A stretch of DNA of 64,000 nt from NCBI GenBank assembly GCA_041394945.1, contig JAWKHH010000004.1, forward strand, positions 1,399,876-1,463,875, read 5' to 3'. Positions 18,635-27,743 of this stretch are shown in pieces. Position 1 is the stretch's first letter; every line of letters starts with the position of its first letter. Origin of the DNA: Bryobacteraceae bacterium. GTDB taxonomy: Bacteria; Acidobacteriota; Terriglobia; Bryobacterales; Bryobacteraceae. The notes beneath the pieces were generated by a model. That model was given only the letters and a program-made list of their open reading frames with translations. It was not told the origin of the DNA and ran no database searches. The position numbers and the translations under genes are program-made.

Positions 18635-19216
18635 TTACATTACGAAGGAGAAGCCGATCGAAGCTTCGAGTTGCTTGATGGCGCCGGACTGGCCCGGGAG
18701 GTCGAACGGCTTGCCGGTCACATATTGGCGGACGTCGAAGCGGATCAGCCACTGCGGGGAAACACGGATCTTGACGCCGCCGCCATAGTTGTAGCCGATC
18801 TTGTTGGAGCCGCCCCCCTGCGTCACCGAGAGTCCGGGAAAGATGAAGTTGCTGAAGTGGCCCCCGCCGGCGGCAAACGGCCGCACCCGCGAGCCCTCCG
18901 GCGTGGCGTAGGCAAGGAAGTTGTAGATGCCCTGGTGAATAGCGGTGCCGGCCTCCTGCACGGGGTCGGAGTTGATCCGGAACGTGGTCCGGTTGTACGC
19001 GTAGCCCATTTCGTGGCCGAAATGCGCCCAATTATTGAGCGTCATGCGGAACCCGAATCGCCATCCGTTCTCGAGAGTCACCGGCTCGGCGCCACCCACC
19101 GTGTACGTGCCTATATCCCGACCCGACAACCGGCTTACACCCCCGTGCGGGCCAACTTCGAACACTTGCCCGAAGGAGGCGGCCGTCAACAGGACCAGGG
19201 GTGCGAAACGATACAT
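18635..19216 (-). CDS. Outer-membrane beta-barrel protein, small
   Basis: 193 residues from the ATG at 19216: MYRFAPLVLLTAASFGQ is a signal peptide. The rest alternates polar and aromatic residues as in an eight-stranded OmpA/OmpW-type barrel (WRFGFRMTLNNWAHFGHEMGYAY, YNYGGGVKIRVSPQWLIRFDVRQYV) and ends with the aromatic C-terminal signal GFSFVM. Its start codon overlaps the lutC stop (TGATG), so it is translationally coupled to the lactate-oxidation genes. An upstream extension in the same frame has no sensible composition. It could be a pore or a surface protein; the substrate is unknown. Confidence 0.75.
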   Translation of the reverse strand: MYRFAPLVLLTAASFGQVFEVGPHGGVSRLSGRDIGTYTVGGAEPVTLENGWRFGFRMTLNNWAHFGHEMGYAYNRTTFRINSDPVQEAGTAIHQGIYNFLAYATPEGSRVRPFAAGGGHFSNFIFPGLSVTQGGGSNKIGYNYGGGVKIRVSPQWLIRFDVRQYVTGKPFDLPGQSGAIKQLEASIGFSFVM

Positions 19217-19851
19217 CACCCTACCAGTACAACATGGATCTCGCCGGGCCCGTGGACGCCACGAACGAGGATTTGCTCGATGTCGGCGGTGCGGCTGGGT
19301 CCGGTGATGAGCGCCATCGCGCTGGAGCGGCCGGCCGGCTGAGGCAGGACGGTCAGCAACTCGTCGAGCCCCGTGAGCAGCCGCGCCACGGGCGCCACCG
19401 CGACGTGGCACGGCGGCAGCAGCGAAACCAGGCGCGCCTCCTCGGCCGAGGAGATCATGACGAGCGTGCCGGTTTCGGCCAGTGCGTAGTCGGCCGAAGT
19501 GATTCCGATTGCCCGCGTAGCGCAGAGTTCGCGCAAGGCAAGGCGATCGCCGCCGGGCGTCGAGACTCCGGGGAGCCCGGTGATGCCGCACTCGACGAGG
19601 AACGGCGCCGCTGAGGCGACGGCGTCGCGGCCTTCGAGCAGCCGGGCAACATAGTTGCGGGCCTCATCTTTCGACGACGCGAAGTACGGCTTGCCATTGA
19701 GCGCCTCGAGCGCCACGGAAAAGCGGCGGACACGTTCGTCCACCGATACATCCGCGATAGCGATGCGTGGCGGGGGCGGATCCGGAATGGCCTGACCCGC
19801 TGTGCGGCCGATAGCGGCACGGATGTCCGCGAGGATGGCGGCGCGCGACAT
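19216..19851 (-). CDS. lutC: LUD-domain protein LutC (lactate utilisation)
   Basis: 211 residues from the ATG at 19851. LutC/YkgG proteins are the LUD-domain (DUF162) partner of the LutABC complex, which oxidises L-lactate to pyruvate. The start (MSRAAILADIRAAIG) and the LUD core are visible (GITSADYALAETGTLVM, PPCHVAVAPVARLL, ALITGPSRTADIEQILVRGVHGPGEIHVVLV). The start overlaps the lutB stop by one base (TGATG), and its stop overlaps the next gene start in the same way. Longer versions from upstream starts are shadows of lutB. Confidence 0.92.
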   Translation of the reverse strand: MSRAAILADIRAAIGRTAGQAIPDPPPPRIAIADVSVDERVRRFSVALEALNGKPYFASSKDEARNYVARLLEGRDAVASAAPFLVECGITGLPGVSTPGGDRLALRELCATRAIGITSADYALAETGTLVMISSAEEARLVSLLPPCHVAVAPVARLLTGLDELLTVLPQPAGRSSAMALITGPSRTADIEQILVRGVHGPGEIHVVLVG

Positions 19852-21284
19852 CAGCGGCTCCCCTTTGCTTTTTGGCGTTCGGCCCAAAGCGCCCGGAACG
19901 GCTTCGGCGCCGGCGGCGGAAGATCCCGTTCGGAAAGCCACTTTCCTACCGGCGATTTGGCGAGGAATCCCGGAACCGAGGTCATCCAGCGGCCGTGTTC
20001 GCCGGGGAAGAACATCGCGGCGAGTTTGGTCGACAGGCGGTAGAGCCACGGGCGCGTCATCACGTATGAATAGGCGCGGAAGGCAAGGCCTTCGTACTGC
20101 CCCTCGGGACGGCCTTTCTTCGAATCGACAACGCCGGCGCGGAGCGAGAGCAGGATCTTCGGAATCTCGATCTTCACCGGGCAGACTTCTCCGCAGGCTC
20201 CGCACAGGCTCGAGGCGAACGGAAGCCACGGATCTTGATGGACGCCGTGGAATTGCGGCGAGAGGATCGCGCCGATGGGCCCTGAGTACACCCATGGATA
20301 GTTGTGGCCGCCGATCTTGCGATACACCGGGCAGTGATTCAGGCAGGCGCCGCAGCGAATGCAGTACAGTGACTGGCGCTTTTCCGGGTCGGCGATGACC
20401 TTGGTCCGCCCGTTGTCGAGCAGCAGGAGGTAGAACTCCTCCGGGCCGTCGATCTCGCCCGGCCGGCGCGGCCCCGACAGGAACGATGTGTAGACGGTTA
20501 GCGGCTGGCCCGTAGCGCTGCGGCCGAGGATCTTGAGGAATGTCGCCAGGTCCTGCGCGCGGGGGATGATCTTCTCAAAGCCGGCGATGGCAACCTGGAT
20601 GCGCGGAGCCGATGACGACAAGCGCGCGTTGCCTTCGTTTTCTACGATCACCACCGCGCCGGAATCCGCCACCAGGAAGTTCGCGCCGGTAATGCCCAGT
20701 TCCGCGGTGAGGAACTTCTCGCGCAGCAGACGGCGAGCGATCATCGTCTGCTTCTCGATGACCTCTTCGCGCTCCACACCGAGCTTTTCGGTGAAGATAT
20801 CGGCTACGTCGTACCGGGTTTTGTGCAGCGCCGGAGCAACGATATGATACGGGCGCTCTTCGGCGAGTTGCAGGATGTACTCGCCAAGGTCGGTCTCGAC
20901 GACATCGATCCCGTCTTTTTCCACCTCGTGGTTCAGTTCGATCTCTTCGCTCGTCATCGACTTCGATTTGACGATGCGCTTCACCTGCTTTTCCCGGCAG
21001 AGATTGCGCACGAAGGCGACCGCCTCAGCGGCGTCCCGGCACCATATGACTTTGCCACCGCGCGCGGTGACGTTCGCTTCGAGCTGCTCGAGGTAGTGAT
21101 CGAGATTCTCGATGGTGTGGCGCTTGATGCGGTTGGCCTGCTCGCGGTACTCCTGGAAATCCGGCACCGGAGCGATGGCGGCGGCGCGCTTGTGCATCAG
21201 CCGGCCGGTGGATTCGTAGATCGCGGTCTGGAGCCGCGGGTTCGCCAGCGTCTCGTGAATCTCTTCGACAGGGATCAGTTTCAT
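19851..21284 (-). CDS. lutB: Iron-sulfur protein LutB (lactate utilisation)
   Basis: 477 residues from the ATG at 21284. LutB carries an N-terminal LUD domain and a C-terminal ferredoxin-like region with two 4Fe-4S clusters, here CIRCGACLNHCPVY and CGACGEVCPVKI (about residues 320-390). It passes electrons from lactate to the chain. The LUD part is clear (VKSKSMTSEEIELNHEVE, GITGANFLVADSGAVVIVENEGNARL). The ATG shares its A with the lutA stop (TAATG), so the two are coupled. The annotation could also be YkgF. The C-terminal tail is basic and ends in KAKGSR. Confidence 0.94.
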   Translation of the reverse strand: MKLIPVEEIHETLANPRLQTAIYESTGRLMHKRAAAIAPVPDFQEYREQANRIKRHTIENLDHYLEQLEANVTARGGKVIWCRDAAEAVAFVRNLCREKQVKRIVKSKSMTSEEIELNHEVEKDGIDVVETDLGEYILQLAEERPYHIVAPALHKTRYDVADIFTEKLGVEREEVIEKQTMIARRLLREKFLTAELGITGANFLVADSGAVVIVENEGNARLSSSAPRIQVAIAGFEKIIPRAQDLATFLKILGRSATGQPLTVYTSFLSGPRRPGEIDGPEEFYLLLLDNGRTKVIADPEKRQSLYCIRCGACLNHCPVYRKIGGHNYPWVYSGPIGAILSPQFHGVHQDPWLPFASSLCGACGEVCPVKIEIPKILLSLRAGVVDSKKGRPEGQYEGLAFRAYSYVMTRPWLYRLSTKLAAMFFPGEHGRWMTSVPGFLAKSPVGKWLSERDLPPPAPKPFRALWAERQKAKGSR

Positions 21285-22015
21285 TACTTTGTTTGCGCCA
21301 GGACTTCGGCCAGGTGGATGGCGCGGATGGGAGGCGCCTGGCGATTCAAGGCGCCCTGCAGTTGCATCAGGCAGCTCGAATCGATGGAGACAACGTGGCT
21401 TGCGCCGGTGCGGAGAATCGAATCGATTTTGGTGCGGGCCATGCCGCCGGAGACGTCCGGAAACTTCACCGAGAACGTACCGCCGAAGCCACAGCATTCC
21501 TCCGCCGCGTCCATTTCGGCCAGCGTGAGGCCTTCCACGTTCCGCAACAGCGCGCGCGGACCATCTTTGACCCGCAGCTCGCGCAGGGCATGGCAGGAAT
21601 CGTGGTACGTCACCGTGTGCGGGAAGTACGCGCCGACGTCCTCCACCTTTGCGACTTCGGTGAGGAAGGTCGAAAACTCCCAGACGCGCTTTTCGAATCC
21701 GTGTACGCGGTCGAGGAACGCCGAGTCGCCGGCGGCAAGATCGGCGTAGTGATGGCTGCACATGGACGAGCAGGAGCCGGATGGCGCCACGATATATTCG
21801 GCGTCGTCGAAGACTCGCAGGCAGTGCTCCGCCACCTGGCGCGCTTCCTCGCGATAGCCGCTGTTGAACGCCGGTTGGCCGCAACACGTCTGGTCGCGGG
21901 GAAAGTCGACCTCGTAGCCGACCCTTTCAAGGACGTCGGCGACGGCGATTCCGGCGTTGGGAAAAAGCTGGTCGACGATGCAGGTAACGAAGAGGGAAAC
22001 CCGTGCGGGCACCAT
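21284..22015 (-). CDS. lutA: CCG-domain protein LutA (lactate utilisation)
   Basis: 243 residues, the first gene of the lut unit. LutA/YkgE proteins have two cysteine-rich CCG domains that bind iron-sulfur or metal centres; both are visible (DQTCCGQPAFNSG, about residues 41-53, and ECCGFGGTFSVKFPDVS, about 170-190), with SGSCSSMC and HDSCHALRE also matching the family. The gene starts 45 bases from the divergent S9 peptidase gene, so the promoters of both lie in or beyond that short gap. No clear repressor site was found. Confidence 0.94.
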   Translation of the reverse strand: MVPARVSLFVTCIVDQLFPNAGIAVADVLERVGYEVDFPRDQTCCGQPAFNSGYREEARQVAEHCLRVFDDAEYIVAPSGSCSSMCSHHYADLAAGDSAFLDRVHGFEKRVWEFSTFLTEVAKVEDVGAYFPHTVTYHDSCHALRELRVKDGPRALLRNVEGLTLAEMDAAEECCGFGGTFSVKFPDVSGGMARTKIDSILRTGASHVVSIDSSCLMQLQGALNRQAPPIRAIHLAEVLAQTK

Positions 22016-22060
22016 CGTATTATCGCGCGGCCGGCGCTGGGACGCTACAATCGCAGGTAT

Positions 22061-24112
22061 ATGCGCCGAGTGCTCGCCTCCGTCTCCCTGCTCGTGTGCG
22101 CGGCCTCAGCGCAAGGCCAGAAACTCCCTTTCGACGCCCAGGCGCTTCTCAAGTTGGCCCGGCTTTCCGAGCATCAGGTTTCGCCGGACGGCGCACAGGT
22201 GGCCTTCACGGTGCAGCGCGTCGATATCGACGCGAACACGAAACCAAAGCAGATCTACACGGTGGCGCTCGAGAACGGACGCCCGCGGCAGATCACGCGC
22301 GAGGGAACGGTCAACATGCGGCCCCGCTGGTCGCCGGATTCCAAGCGGATCGCTTTTATTTCGAATCGCGGGGGCACGCAGCAGATTTGGATGATGAACG
22401 CCGACGGTTCCGAGCCGCGCGCGGTTACCGATCTGGCTACCGAAGCCGACGGCGTGGTGTGGTCCACCGACGGGCGCTGGCTCCTGTTCACCAGCGAAGT
22501 ATATCCGGATTGCCCGGACGCCGATTGCAACAGGCGCCGGCTCGAGCAGGAGAAACAATCGAAGGTGAAGGCGCGCATCTACACGTCCCTGCTCTACCGC
22601 CATTGGGATAGTTGGCAGACGGCGCGGCGCAAGCACCTGATGGTGACGCCGGCCGAGGGCGGCGACATCCGCGACCTGACGCCCGGCAGCCGCGACGTTC
22701 CTCCGTTCTCGCTGGGCGGCCAGGACGACTATGCGATCGCCGCCGATGGCAATGAGGTCTGTTTCGTGATGAACGCAGACCCGAACGCGGCGACATCGAC
22801 CAATTCCGACCTCTGGGTGGCGCCGTTGAACGAAGCGGGCGAACCGCGGCAGATCACTCTTAACACGGGCGCCGACAACGCGCCGGTCTACTCACCCGAC
22901 GGCCGCTATCTGGCGTACCGGTCGCAACTGCGCTCCGGTTTCGAAAGCGATCGCTGGCAGTTGATGCTCACCGATCGCGCCACCGGCCGGCAGACCTCGC
23001 TCACGGAGAACGTGGACCGTTCCGTCAGCACGATCTCTTTCTCACCGGACTCGCGACGCATCTTTTTCACCATGGAAGATCGGGGGCGCACGGCAATCTA
23101 TATGGTTCCGGTAACCGGCGGCGCCAGCCGCCCCGTGGTGAGCGGCAGCAGCACGCTCGACGATCCGCAATTTACCCCCGACGGCAAGACAATGATCTAC
23201 AGCGAGCACAGCGGCTCGAAGCCAGTGGAACTCTACAAGGCGAGTTCGGCCGGGGGAGCGCCGGAGCCGCTGACGAAAATCAACAGCGACATCCTCTCCC
23301 TCTACGATCTGACGCCGTTCGAGGAGTTCTGGGTGGAGGGCGCCGAGCGCGCGCAGGTCCACAGCTTTCTCCTGAAGCCTCCGGGGTTCACGGCCGCACA
23401 GCGCTACCCGGTGTTGTTTCTGATTCACGGCGGTCCGCAAGGATCGTGGGGCGAATCGTGGACCTACCGATGGAACGCCCAGGTGTTCGCGGCGGCGGGC
23501 TTCGTGGTGGTGATGCCGAATCCGCGCGGGTCCACCGGCTACGGACAGAAGTTCACCGACGAGATCTCGGGAGACTGGGGCGGCAAGGTTTACGACGACC
23601 TGATGGCCGTGGTGGACCACGTTTCCTCGAAGCTGGCGTACGTGGATTCGGAACGAATGGCTGCAGCGGGCGGTTCCTATGGCGGATATATGGTGGACTG
23701 GATGCTGGGCCACACGCAGCGATTCCGCGCATTCGTATCACACGCCGGCGTTTATGACCTGCGCAGCATGGGCGGCGAGACCGAGGAGCTGTGGTTCACC
23801 AAATGGGAGTTCGGGGGGATGCCATGGGAAAGCCCGGAGACCTACGAGCGCTGGTCGCCGAGCAACTTCGTGCGCGAGTTCAAGACGCCGACCCTGGTGA
23901 TCCACGGTGAACAGGATTTCCGTGTGCCCTACGGCCAGGGCCTGCAGTTGTTCACCGGCCTGCAATCGCAGGGCGTTCCGTCAAAGCTGCTCATCTATCC
24001 GGATGAGGGGCACTGGATCAACAAGCCACAGAACTCGGTCCTTTGGTATCAGACGTTTCTCGATTGGGTGACCGAGTGGACCCGGCGACCGCCCGCGCCC
24101 ACGGGCAACTGA
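22061..24112 (+). CDS. Exported S9-family peptidase (dipeptidyl/acylaminoacyl-peptidase type)
   Basis: 683 residues from the ATG at 22061, which gives a signal peptide (MRRVLASVSLLVCAASAQGQ). The N-terminal half is a beta-propeller with TolB-like repeats (RWSPDSKRIAFISNRGGTQQIWMMNADG and similar). The C-terminal half is an alpha/beta hydrolase with the nucleophile motif GGSYGGY (about residue 540), the acid in HGEQDFRVPYGQG (about 617) and the histidine in DEGHWI (about 649). Such enzymes trim short peptides, here in the periplasm. The same frame extends upstream across lutA as an artefact. It is followed 12 bases later by the epimerase gene. Confidence 0.92.
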   Translation: MRRVLASVSLLVCAASAQGQKLPFDAQALLKLARLSEHQVSPDGAQVAFTVQRVDIDANTKPKQIYTVALENGRPRQITREGTVNMRPRWSPDSKRIAFISNRGGTQQIWMMNADGSEPRAVTDLATEADGVVWSTDGRWLLFTSEVYPDCPDADCNRRRLEQEKQSKVKARIYTSLLYRHWDSWQTARRKHLMVTPAEGGDIRDLTPGSRDVPPFSLGGQDDYAIAADGNEVCFVMNADPNAATSTNSDLWVAPLNEAGEPRQITLNTGADNAPVYSPDGRYLAYRSQLRSGFESDRWQLMLTDRATGRQTSLTENVDRSVSTISFSPDSRRIFFTMEDRGRTAIYMVPVTGGASRPVVSGSSTLDDPQFTPDGKTMIYSEHSGSKPVELYKASSAGGAPEPLTKINSDILSLYDLTPFEEFWVEGAERAQVHSFLLKPPGFTAAQRYPVLFLIHGGPQGSWGESWTYRWNAQVFAAAGFVVVMPNPRGSTGYGQKFTDEISGDWGGKVYDDLMAVVDHVSSKLAYVDSERMAAAGGSYGGYMVDWMLGHTQRFRAFVSHAGVYDLRSMGGETEELWFTKWEFGGMPWESPETYERWSPSNFVREFKTPTLVIHGEQDFRVPYGQGLQLFTGLQSQGVPSKLLIYPDEGHWINKPQNSVLWYQTFLDWVTEWTRRPPAPTGN

Positions 24113-24124
24113 GCTACCGCCACA

Positions 24125-25144
24125 ATGCGACGATTTCTCCTTTTCATACCCTGCATGCTGCAAGCCGCAAACTACACCGCTGAACGCACCACCGTCGACG
24201 GCGTGGAAGTCATCCACCTCGCCGACGCCGCCGCGAAGACCGAAGTCTGGATCGCGCCCTCCTTCGGCAACAACGCCTACTCGATGAAGGTGAACGGAAA
24301 GGACGTGTTCTGGCGTCCCACCGAGGGGCTCGGCGAATGGATGGCAAAGCCCGCGCAGGGCGGCAATCCGTTTCTGCATCCGTGGTGCAACCGCATCGAC
24401 GGCGATGCGTATTGGGCCAACGGCAAGAAGTATCTCTTGAACGCCGACCTCAAGAACTTCCGCAAGGACGGAAACGGCAAGCCGATACACGGCCTCGTGG
24501 CGTTCGCTGACGAATGGCGGGTTTCGGCGCTCGAGGCGGATGACGACGGCGCGGTGACGTCAAGCCGGCTCGAGTTTCGCCGGCCGGACTGGCTGGCGCA
24601 GTTCCCGTGGGCGCACAATGTGGTGATGACGCATCGGCTGCGGGGCGGCGTTCTCGAAGTGGAAACCAAACTCGAGAACCTCTCCACAGAGCCGATGCCG
24701 GTCTCGCTTGGCTATCACGCCTACTACCGCGTGCATGACGCGCCGCGCGACCAGTGGCGCGTGCACATCGGCGCCAAGGACCACGTGACGCTTTCGGGCG
24801 TACTGATCCCGACCGGCGAGACCACGCCGGTTACGTTCGCCGATCCGATGTCGCTCGACGGCACTCAGTTCGACGACGTCTTCTCCAATCTGGTCCGCGA
24901 CGCCGACGGACGCGCGCGCTTCTCCGTGACCGGCAACCGCGAGAAAGTGACCGTGGAGTTCGGGCCGGCTTACCCGGTAGGCGTCGTCTACGCGCCGCAG
25001 GGCCGCGGCTTCATTTGCTTCGAGCCGATGGCCGGCGTCACCAACGTTTTTAATCTTGCCCACGAAGGTAAGTTCCCCTTGCAGAGCGTACCGGCGGGCG
25101 GCGAATGGAAAGAAAGCTTCTGGATACGGCCCGCCGGATTCTGA
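24125..25144 (+). CDS. Exported aldose 1-epimerase-like protein
   Basis: 339 residues with a short N-terminal signal-like segment (MRRFLLFIPCMLQAANY). The fold is galactose mutarotase-like: PSFGNNAYSMKVNGKDVFW, NPFLHPWCNRIDG, KPIHGLVAFADEW and LGYHAYYRV fit the substrate pocket, and GFICFEPMAGVTNVFN fits the C-terminal part. It probably interconverts sugar anomers in the periplasm. Its last 40 bases overlap the start of the TonB receptor gene in another frame. It could act on a modified sugar rather than galactose. Confidence 0.83.
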   Translation: MRRFLLFIPCMLQAANYTAERTTVDGVEVIHLADAAAKTEVWIAPSFGNNAYSMKVNGKDVFWRPTEGLGEWMAKPAQGGNPFLHPWCNRIDGDAYWANGKKYLLNADLKNFRKDGNGKPIHGLVAFADEWRVSALEADDDGAVTSSRLEFRRPDWLAQFPWAHNVVMTHRLRGGVLEVETKLENLSTEPMPVSLGYHAYYRVHDAPRDQWRVHIGAKDHVTLSGVLIPTGETTPVTFADPMSLDGTQFDDVFSNLVRDADGRARFSVTGNREKVTVEFGPAYPVGVVYAPQGRGFICFEPMAGVTNVFNLAHEGKFPLQSVPAGGEWKESFWIRPAGF

Positions 25145-27714
25145 TCGCGGCGGCGTTCGCTCCGCTATTGGCCGCGCAGGTGGCTCGCATCCCGTCGACG
25201 GCGCCGGCGCGTTCGGGCGCGCCCACGCCCGACGCCCAGACGGCCCAACAGGAGGCCGCCAAGCGCATTGAGCTGAACGTTCTCGGGCGCACCGACACGG
25301 CATCGGGCGAGAGCCGGCGCAACGAGAACATCCAATTCAATCTCGTCGACAACAACGCGCTGAAAGAGCTGAATCTGCGGCTGGGAACATCGGCGACGAT
25401 CATTGAGGAGTTCCGGCCCGAGCGCAACTACTTCGGCGCCGAGTTCGGCAATCCCCCCTCGGCGGTCATCCACGCGCAGCCGCTGAAGCCGGGACGGTTT
25501 CACGGGCGGATGCACTGGTCGCACTTGAACAGCGCCACCAGCGCTCGGTCGTTCTTCCAAGTGGGGAGCGTAAAGCCGGCCCGGGAGAACGACTATGGAC
25601 TCTCTCTCGGCGGACCTCTTTCGCGCCGGTGGCTGTTCCAGGCCGACGCGAGCCAGCAGAAACTACGTGGCAACGTGAACGGCAACGTGCTGGCGCCCAC
25701 GGCCAATGAGCGGACTCCGCTCGCCACCGATGCAACCGTACGTGCGCTGATCACGCGCTTCCTGGCGGCCTACCCGCTCGAGCAGCCGAACCGCACCGAC
25801 ATCAACGCTCGCGCTCTAAACACGAATGCGCCGCAGGTGATCGACAACAACAACGCGGCGCTCTCGCTGACGCGTATGGCCAACCGGGACCGCGTGGTGC
25901 TTAGCTACTCGTTCTTCTCGCAAAGCGTGGACGCGTTCCAGCTCGTGGCCGGACAGAATCCGGATACGGATACGAAGAACCACCGGGCGCGCATCACGTG
26001 GAATCGCAACTGGAGCGCCCGCACGACGAGCGATTTCACCATCGGCTTCGACCGCATCGGGTCCCTGTTGCTGCCGGAGCCGAACGCGGTCGGCACTACC
26101 GTCTCCATCGCGGGCCTCACCACGCTTGGTCCACTCGGCGCCATACCCATCGACCGGGCGCAGAATCTATTCCGCTACGGCGGGCAGGTGCGGCACGTGT
26201 CCGGTAACCACAACGCGGTGGCGGGCTTCGGCTTGTTGCGGCGGCAGTTCAACGGCATCGAGACAGATGTGAATCGTGGGTTCCTTTCCTTCGCCAACGA
26301 TTTCGGACGCGACGCGATCACCAACCTGCGGCTCGGCCTCCCGAACCAGTACATTGTTTCCCTTGGCGACGTCCACCGCGGCTTCCGCAACTGGGACATG
26401 CAATACTACGCCGGCGATTCGTGGCGGGCGAGCGGGAACCTCCAAGTGCAATTGGGCGTGCGGTACACGCCGGTGACGCGGCCGAGCGAGGTGAACAATC
26501 TGAACGCCATCGCCTATGATTGCGACTGCAACAACGTGGCGCCGCAATTCGGGCTGGCATGGAAGCCGGGCCGCAACCTCGGTGTGGTTCGCGCCGCATA
26601 CGGGTTGCACTACGGTGAAATCTTTCCGGTGACTTTTCAGCAGGTCCGGTTCACGCCGCCACGAAACAGGAAGGTGGTAGTGACCGCGCCGGATATCCTG
26701 AATCCACTCGAATCCACAACGCCGGCCGGCGACCGGCCGCGCTCGCTCGCCAATCTCTACCTGCTTGATCCCGAGCTTTCGACGCCCTATTCGCACCAGT
26801 ACAACTTCAGTTGGGAGCCGAACACACCCGGCGCCTGGCGGATCCAATTCGGATACGTCGGGAGCCGCTCGCATCGCCTCCTGTTGATGTGGTACCTGAA
26901 CCGTGCGCATCCGGTGGAAGGCATTCCCCAGATCACGGCAACGATCAATGACAGGCGGCCGGATCCGAACTACGCCGAGAAGCGGCTGGTGGTCAACGGC
27001 TCCCGCGGATACTTCGACGCAGCGCGCGTGACGCTGATCGTGCCACGCTGGAAGAGCCTTTCCATCGACGCGTCGTATTGGTACTCGAAGGCGATGGACT
27101 TGGGGTCGAGCTACACCAACACTGCCTACGAGGCCGATTCGCGCGTATCGCGCAGCCAGAGTGAATTCGAGCAGCAGCGCGATATGAAGGCGCTCTCCAG
27201 CTTCGATCAGCCGCACGCGTTTCTTGTGCGCGCGTCCTACCAGTTGTGGGCCTGGACGTTTTCCAGCGTGACCTTACTGAAGTCGGGTACGCCGTTCACC
27301 GTCCTCGGCGCCGACGGGCCGGGATACGGCAACGTAGACGGCAATGGCGGGGACCGGCCCAACCTGGTCGACGTGGGTGTGCTGGGCCGTACGATTGGAA
27401 ACCCGGATACGTCGCAGCAGTTACTGCCGCGGTCCGCGTTTTCATTCCCCCAGCCTTCCGACGAGTTTGGCGGCAATCTCGGGCGAAGCACGTTCCGCAA
27501 GGGCGGGATCTACAACGTGAACGCGTCGGTGGGGCGCGAGTTCACGGTGGCCGGGGACCGGAAGCTTGGCCTGCGTGTGGAGGCGGTGAATCTTCTGAAC
27601 ACGCCGCAGTTTGCCGAACCGGGGGTGGAGCTGACGAACCCGAACTTCGGAGCGATCACGAACACGCTCAACGACGGGCGAACGTTCCGGGCTTCGATGC
27701 GGTTCAGCTGGTAG
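25105..27714 (+). CDS. TonB-dependent receptor, Oar-like
   Basis: 869 residues starting MERKLLDTARRILIAAAFAPLLAAQ (signal peptide). The sequence matches the large Oar-like receptors common in Acidobacteria: the plug-like segment (NYFGAEFGNPPSAVIHAQ then HGRMHWSHLNSATSARSFF), long beta-barrel strands and the C-terminal aromatic signal FRASMRFSW. The usual N-terminal carboxypeptidase-like domain is missing, and the protein is shorter than typical Oar proteins (over 1000 residues). It lies downstream of, and overlaps, the epimerase gene by 40 bases, so it probably imports or binds a glycan-type ligand. The ligand is not predictable. Confidence 0.82.
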   Translation: MERKLLDTARRILIAAAFAPLLAAQVARIPSTAPARSGAPTPDAQTAQQEAAKRIELNVLGRTDTASGESRRNENIQFNLVDNNALKELNLRLGTSATIIEEFRPERNYFGAEFGNPPSAVIHAQPLKPGRFHGRMHWSHLNSATSARSFFQVGSVKPARENDYGLSLGGPLSRRWLFQADASQQKLRGNVNGNVLAPTANERTPLATDATVRALITRFLAAYPLEQPNRTDINARALNTNAPQVIDNNNAALSLTRMANRDRVVLSYSFFSQSVDAFQLVAGQNPDTDTKNHRARITWNRNWSARTTSDFTIGFDRIGSLLLPEPNAVGTTVSIAGLTTLGPLGAIPIDRAQNLFRYGGQVRHVSGNHNAVAGFGLLRRQFNGIETDVNRGFLSFANDFGRDAITNLRLGLPNQYIVSLGDVHRGFRNWDMQYYAGDSWRASGNLQVQLGVRYTPVTRPSEVNNLNAIAYDCDCNNVAPQFGLAWKPGRNLGVVRAAYGLHYGEIFPVTFQQVRFTPPRNRKVVVTAPDILNPLESTTPAGDRPRSLANLYLLDPELSTPYSHQYNFSWEPNTPGAWRIQFGYVGSRSHRLLLMWYLNRAHPVEGIPQITATINDRRPDPNYAEKRLVVNGSRGYFDAARVTLIVPRWKSLSIDASYWYSKAMDLGSSYTNTAYEADSRVSRSQSEFEQQRDMKALSSFDQPHAFLVRASYQLWAWTFSSVTLLKSGTPFTVLGADGPGYGNVDGNGGDRPNLVDVGVLGRTIGNPDTSQQLLPRSAFSFPQPSDEFGGNLGRSTFRKGGIYNVNASVGREFTVAGDRKLGLRVEAVNLLNTPQFAEPGVELTNPNFGAITNTLNDGRTFRASMRFSW

Positions 27715-27716
27715 GC

Positions 27717-27743
27717 CGCCAGCGCTATGTCCGGTAGCTGGCG
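27717..27743. terminator. Hairpin between convergent receptor and argJ genes (weak)
   Basis: CGCCAGC (27717-27723) and GCTGGCG (27737-27743) pair perfectly around a 13-base loop at the junction where the two operons meet, overlapping the 3' end of argJ. There is no T-run, so it may be a barrier or a processing signal rather than an intrinsic terminator. Confidence 0.3.

Noticed and set aside
21293..22060. 256-codon N-terminal extension of the S9 peptidase
   Set aside because: It covers lutA on the other strand; the signal peptide starts at 22061.
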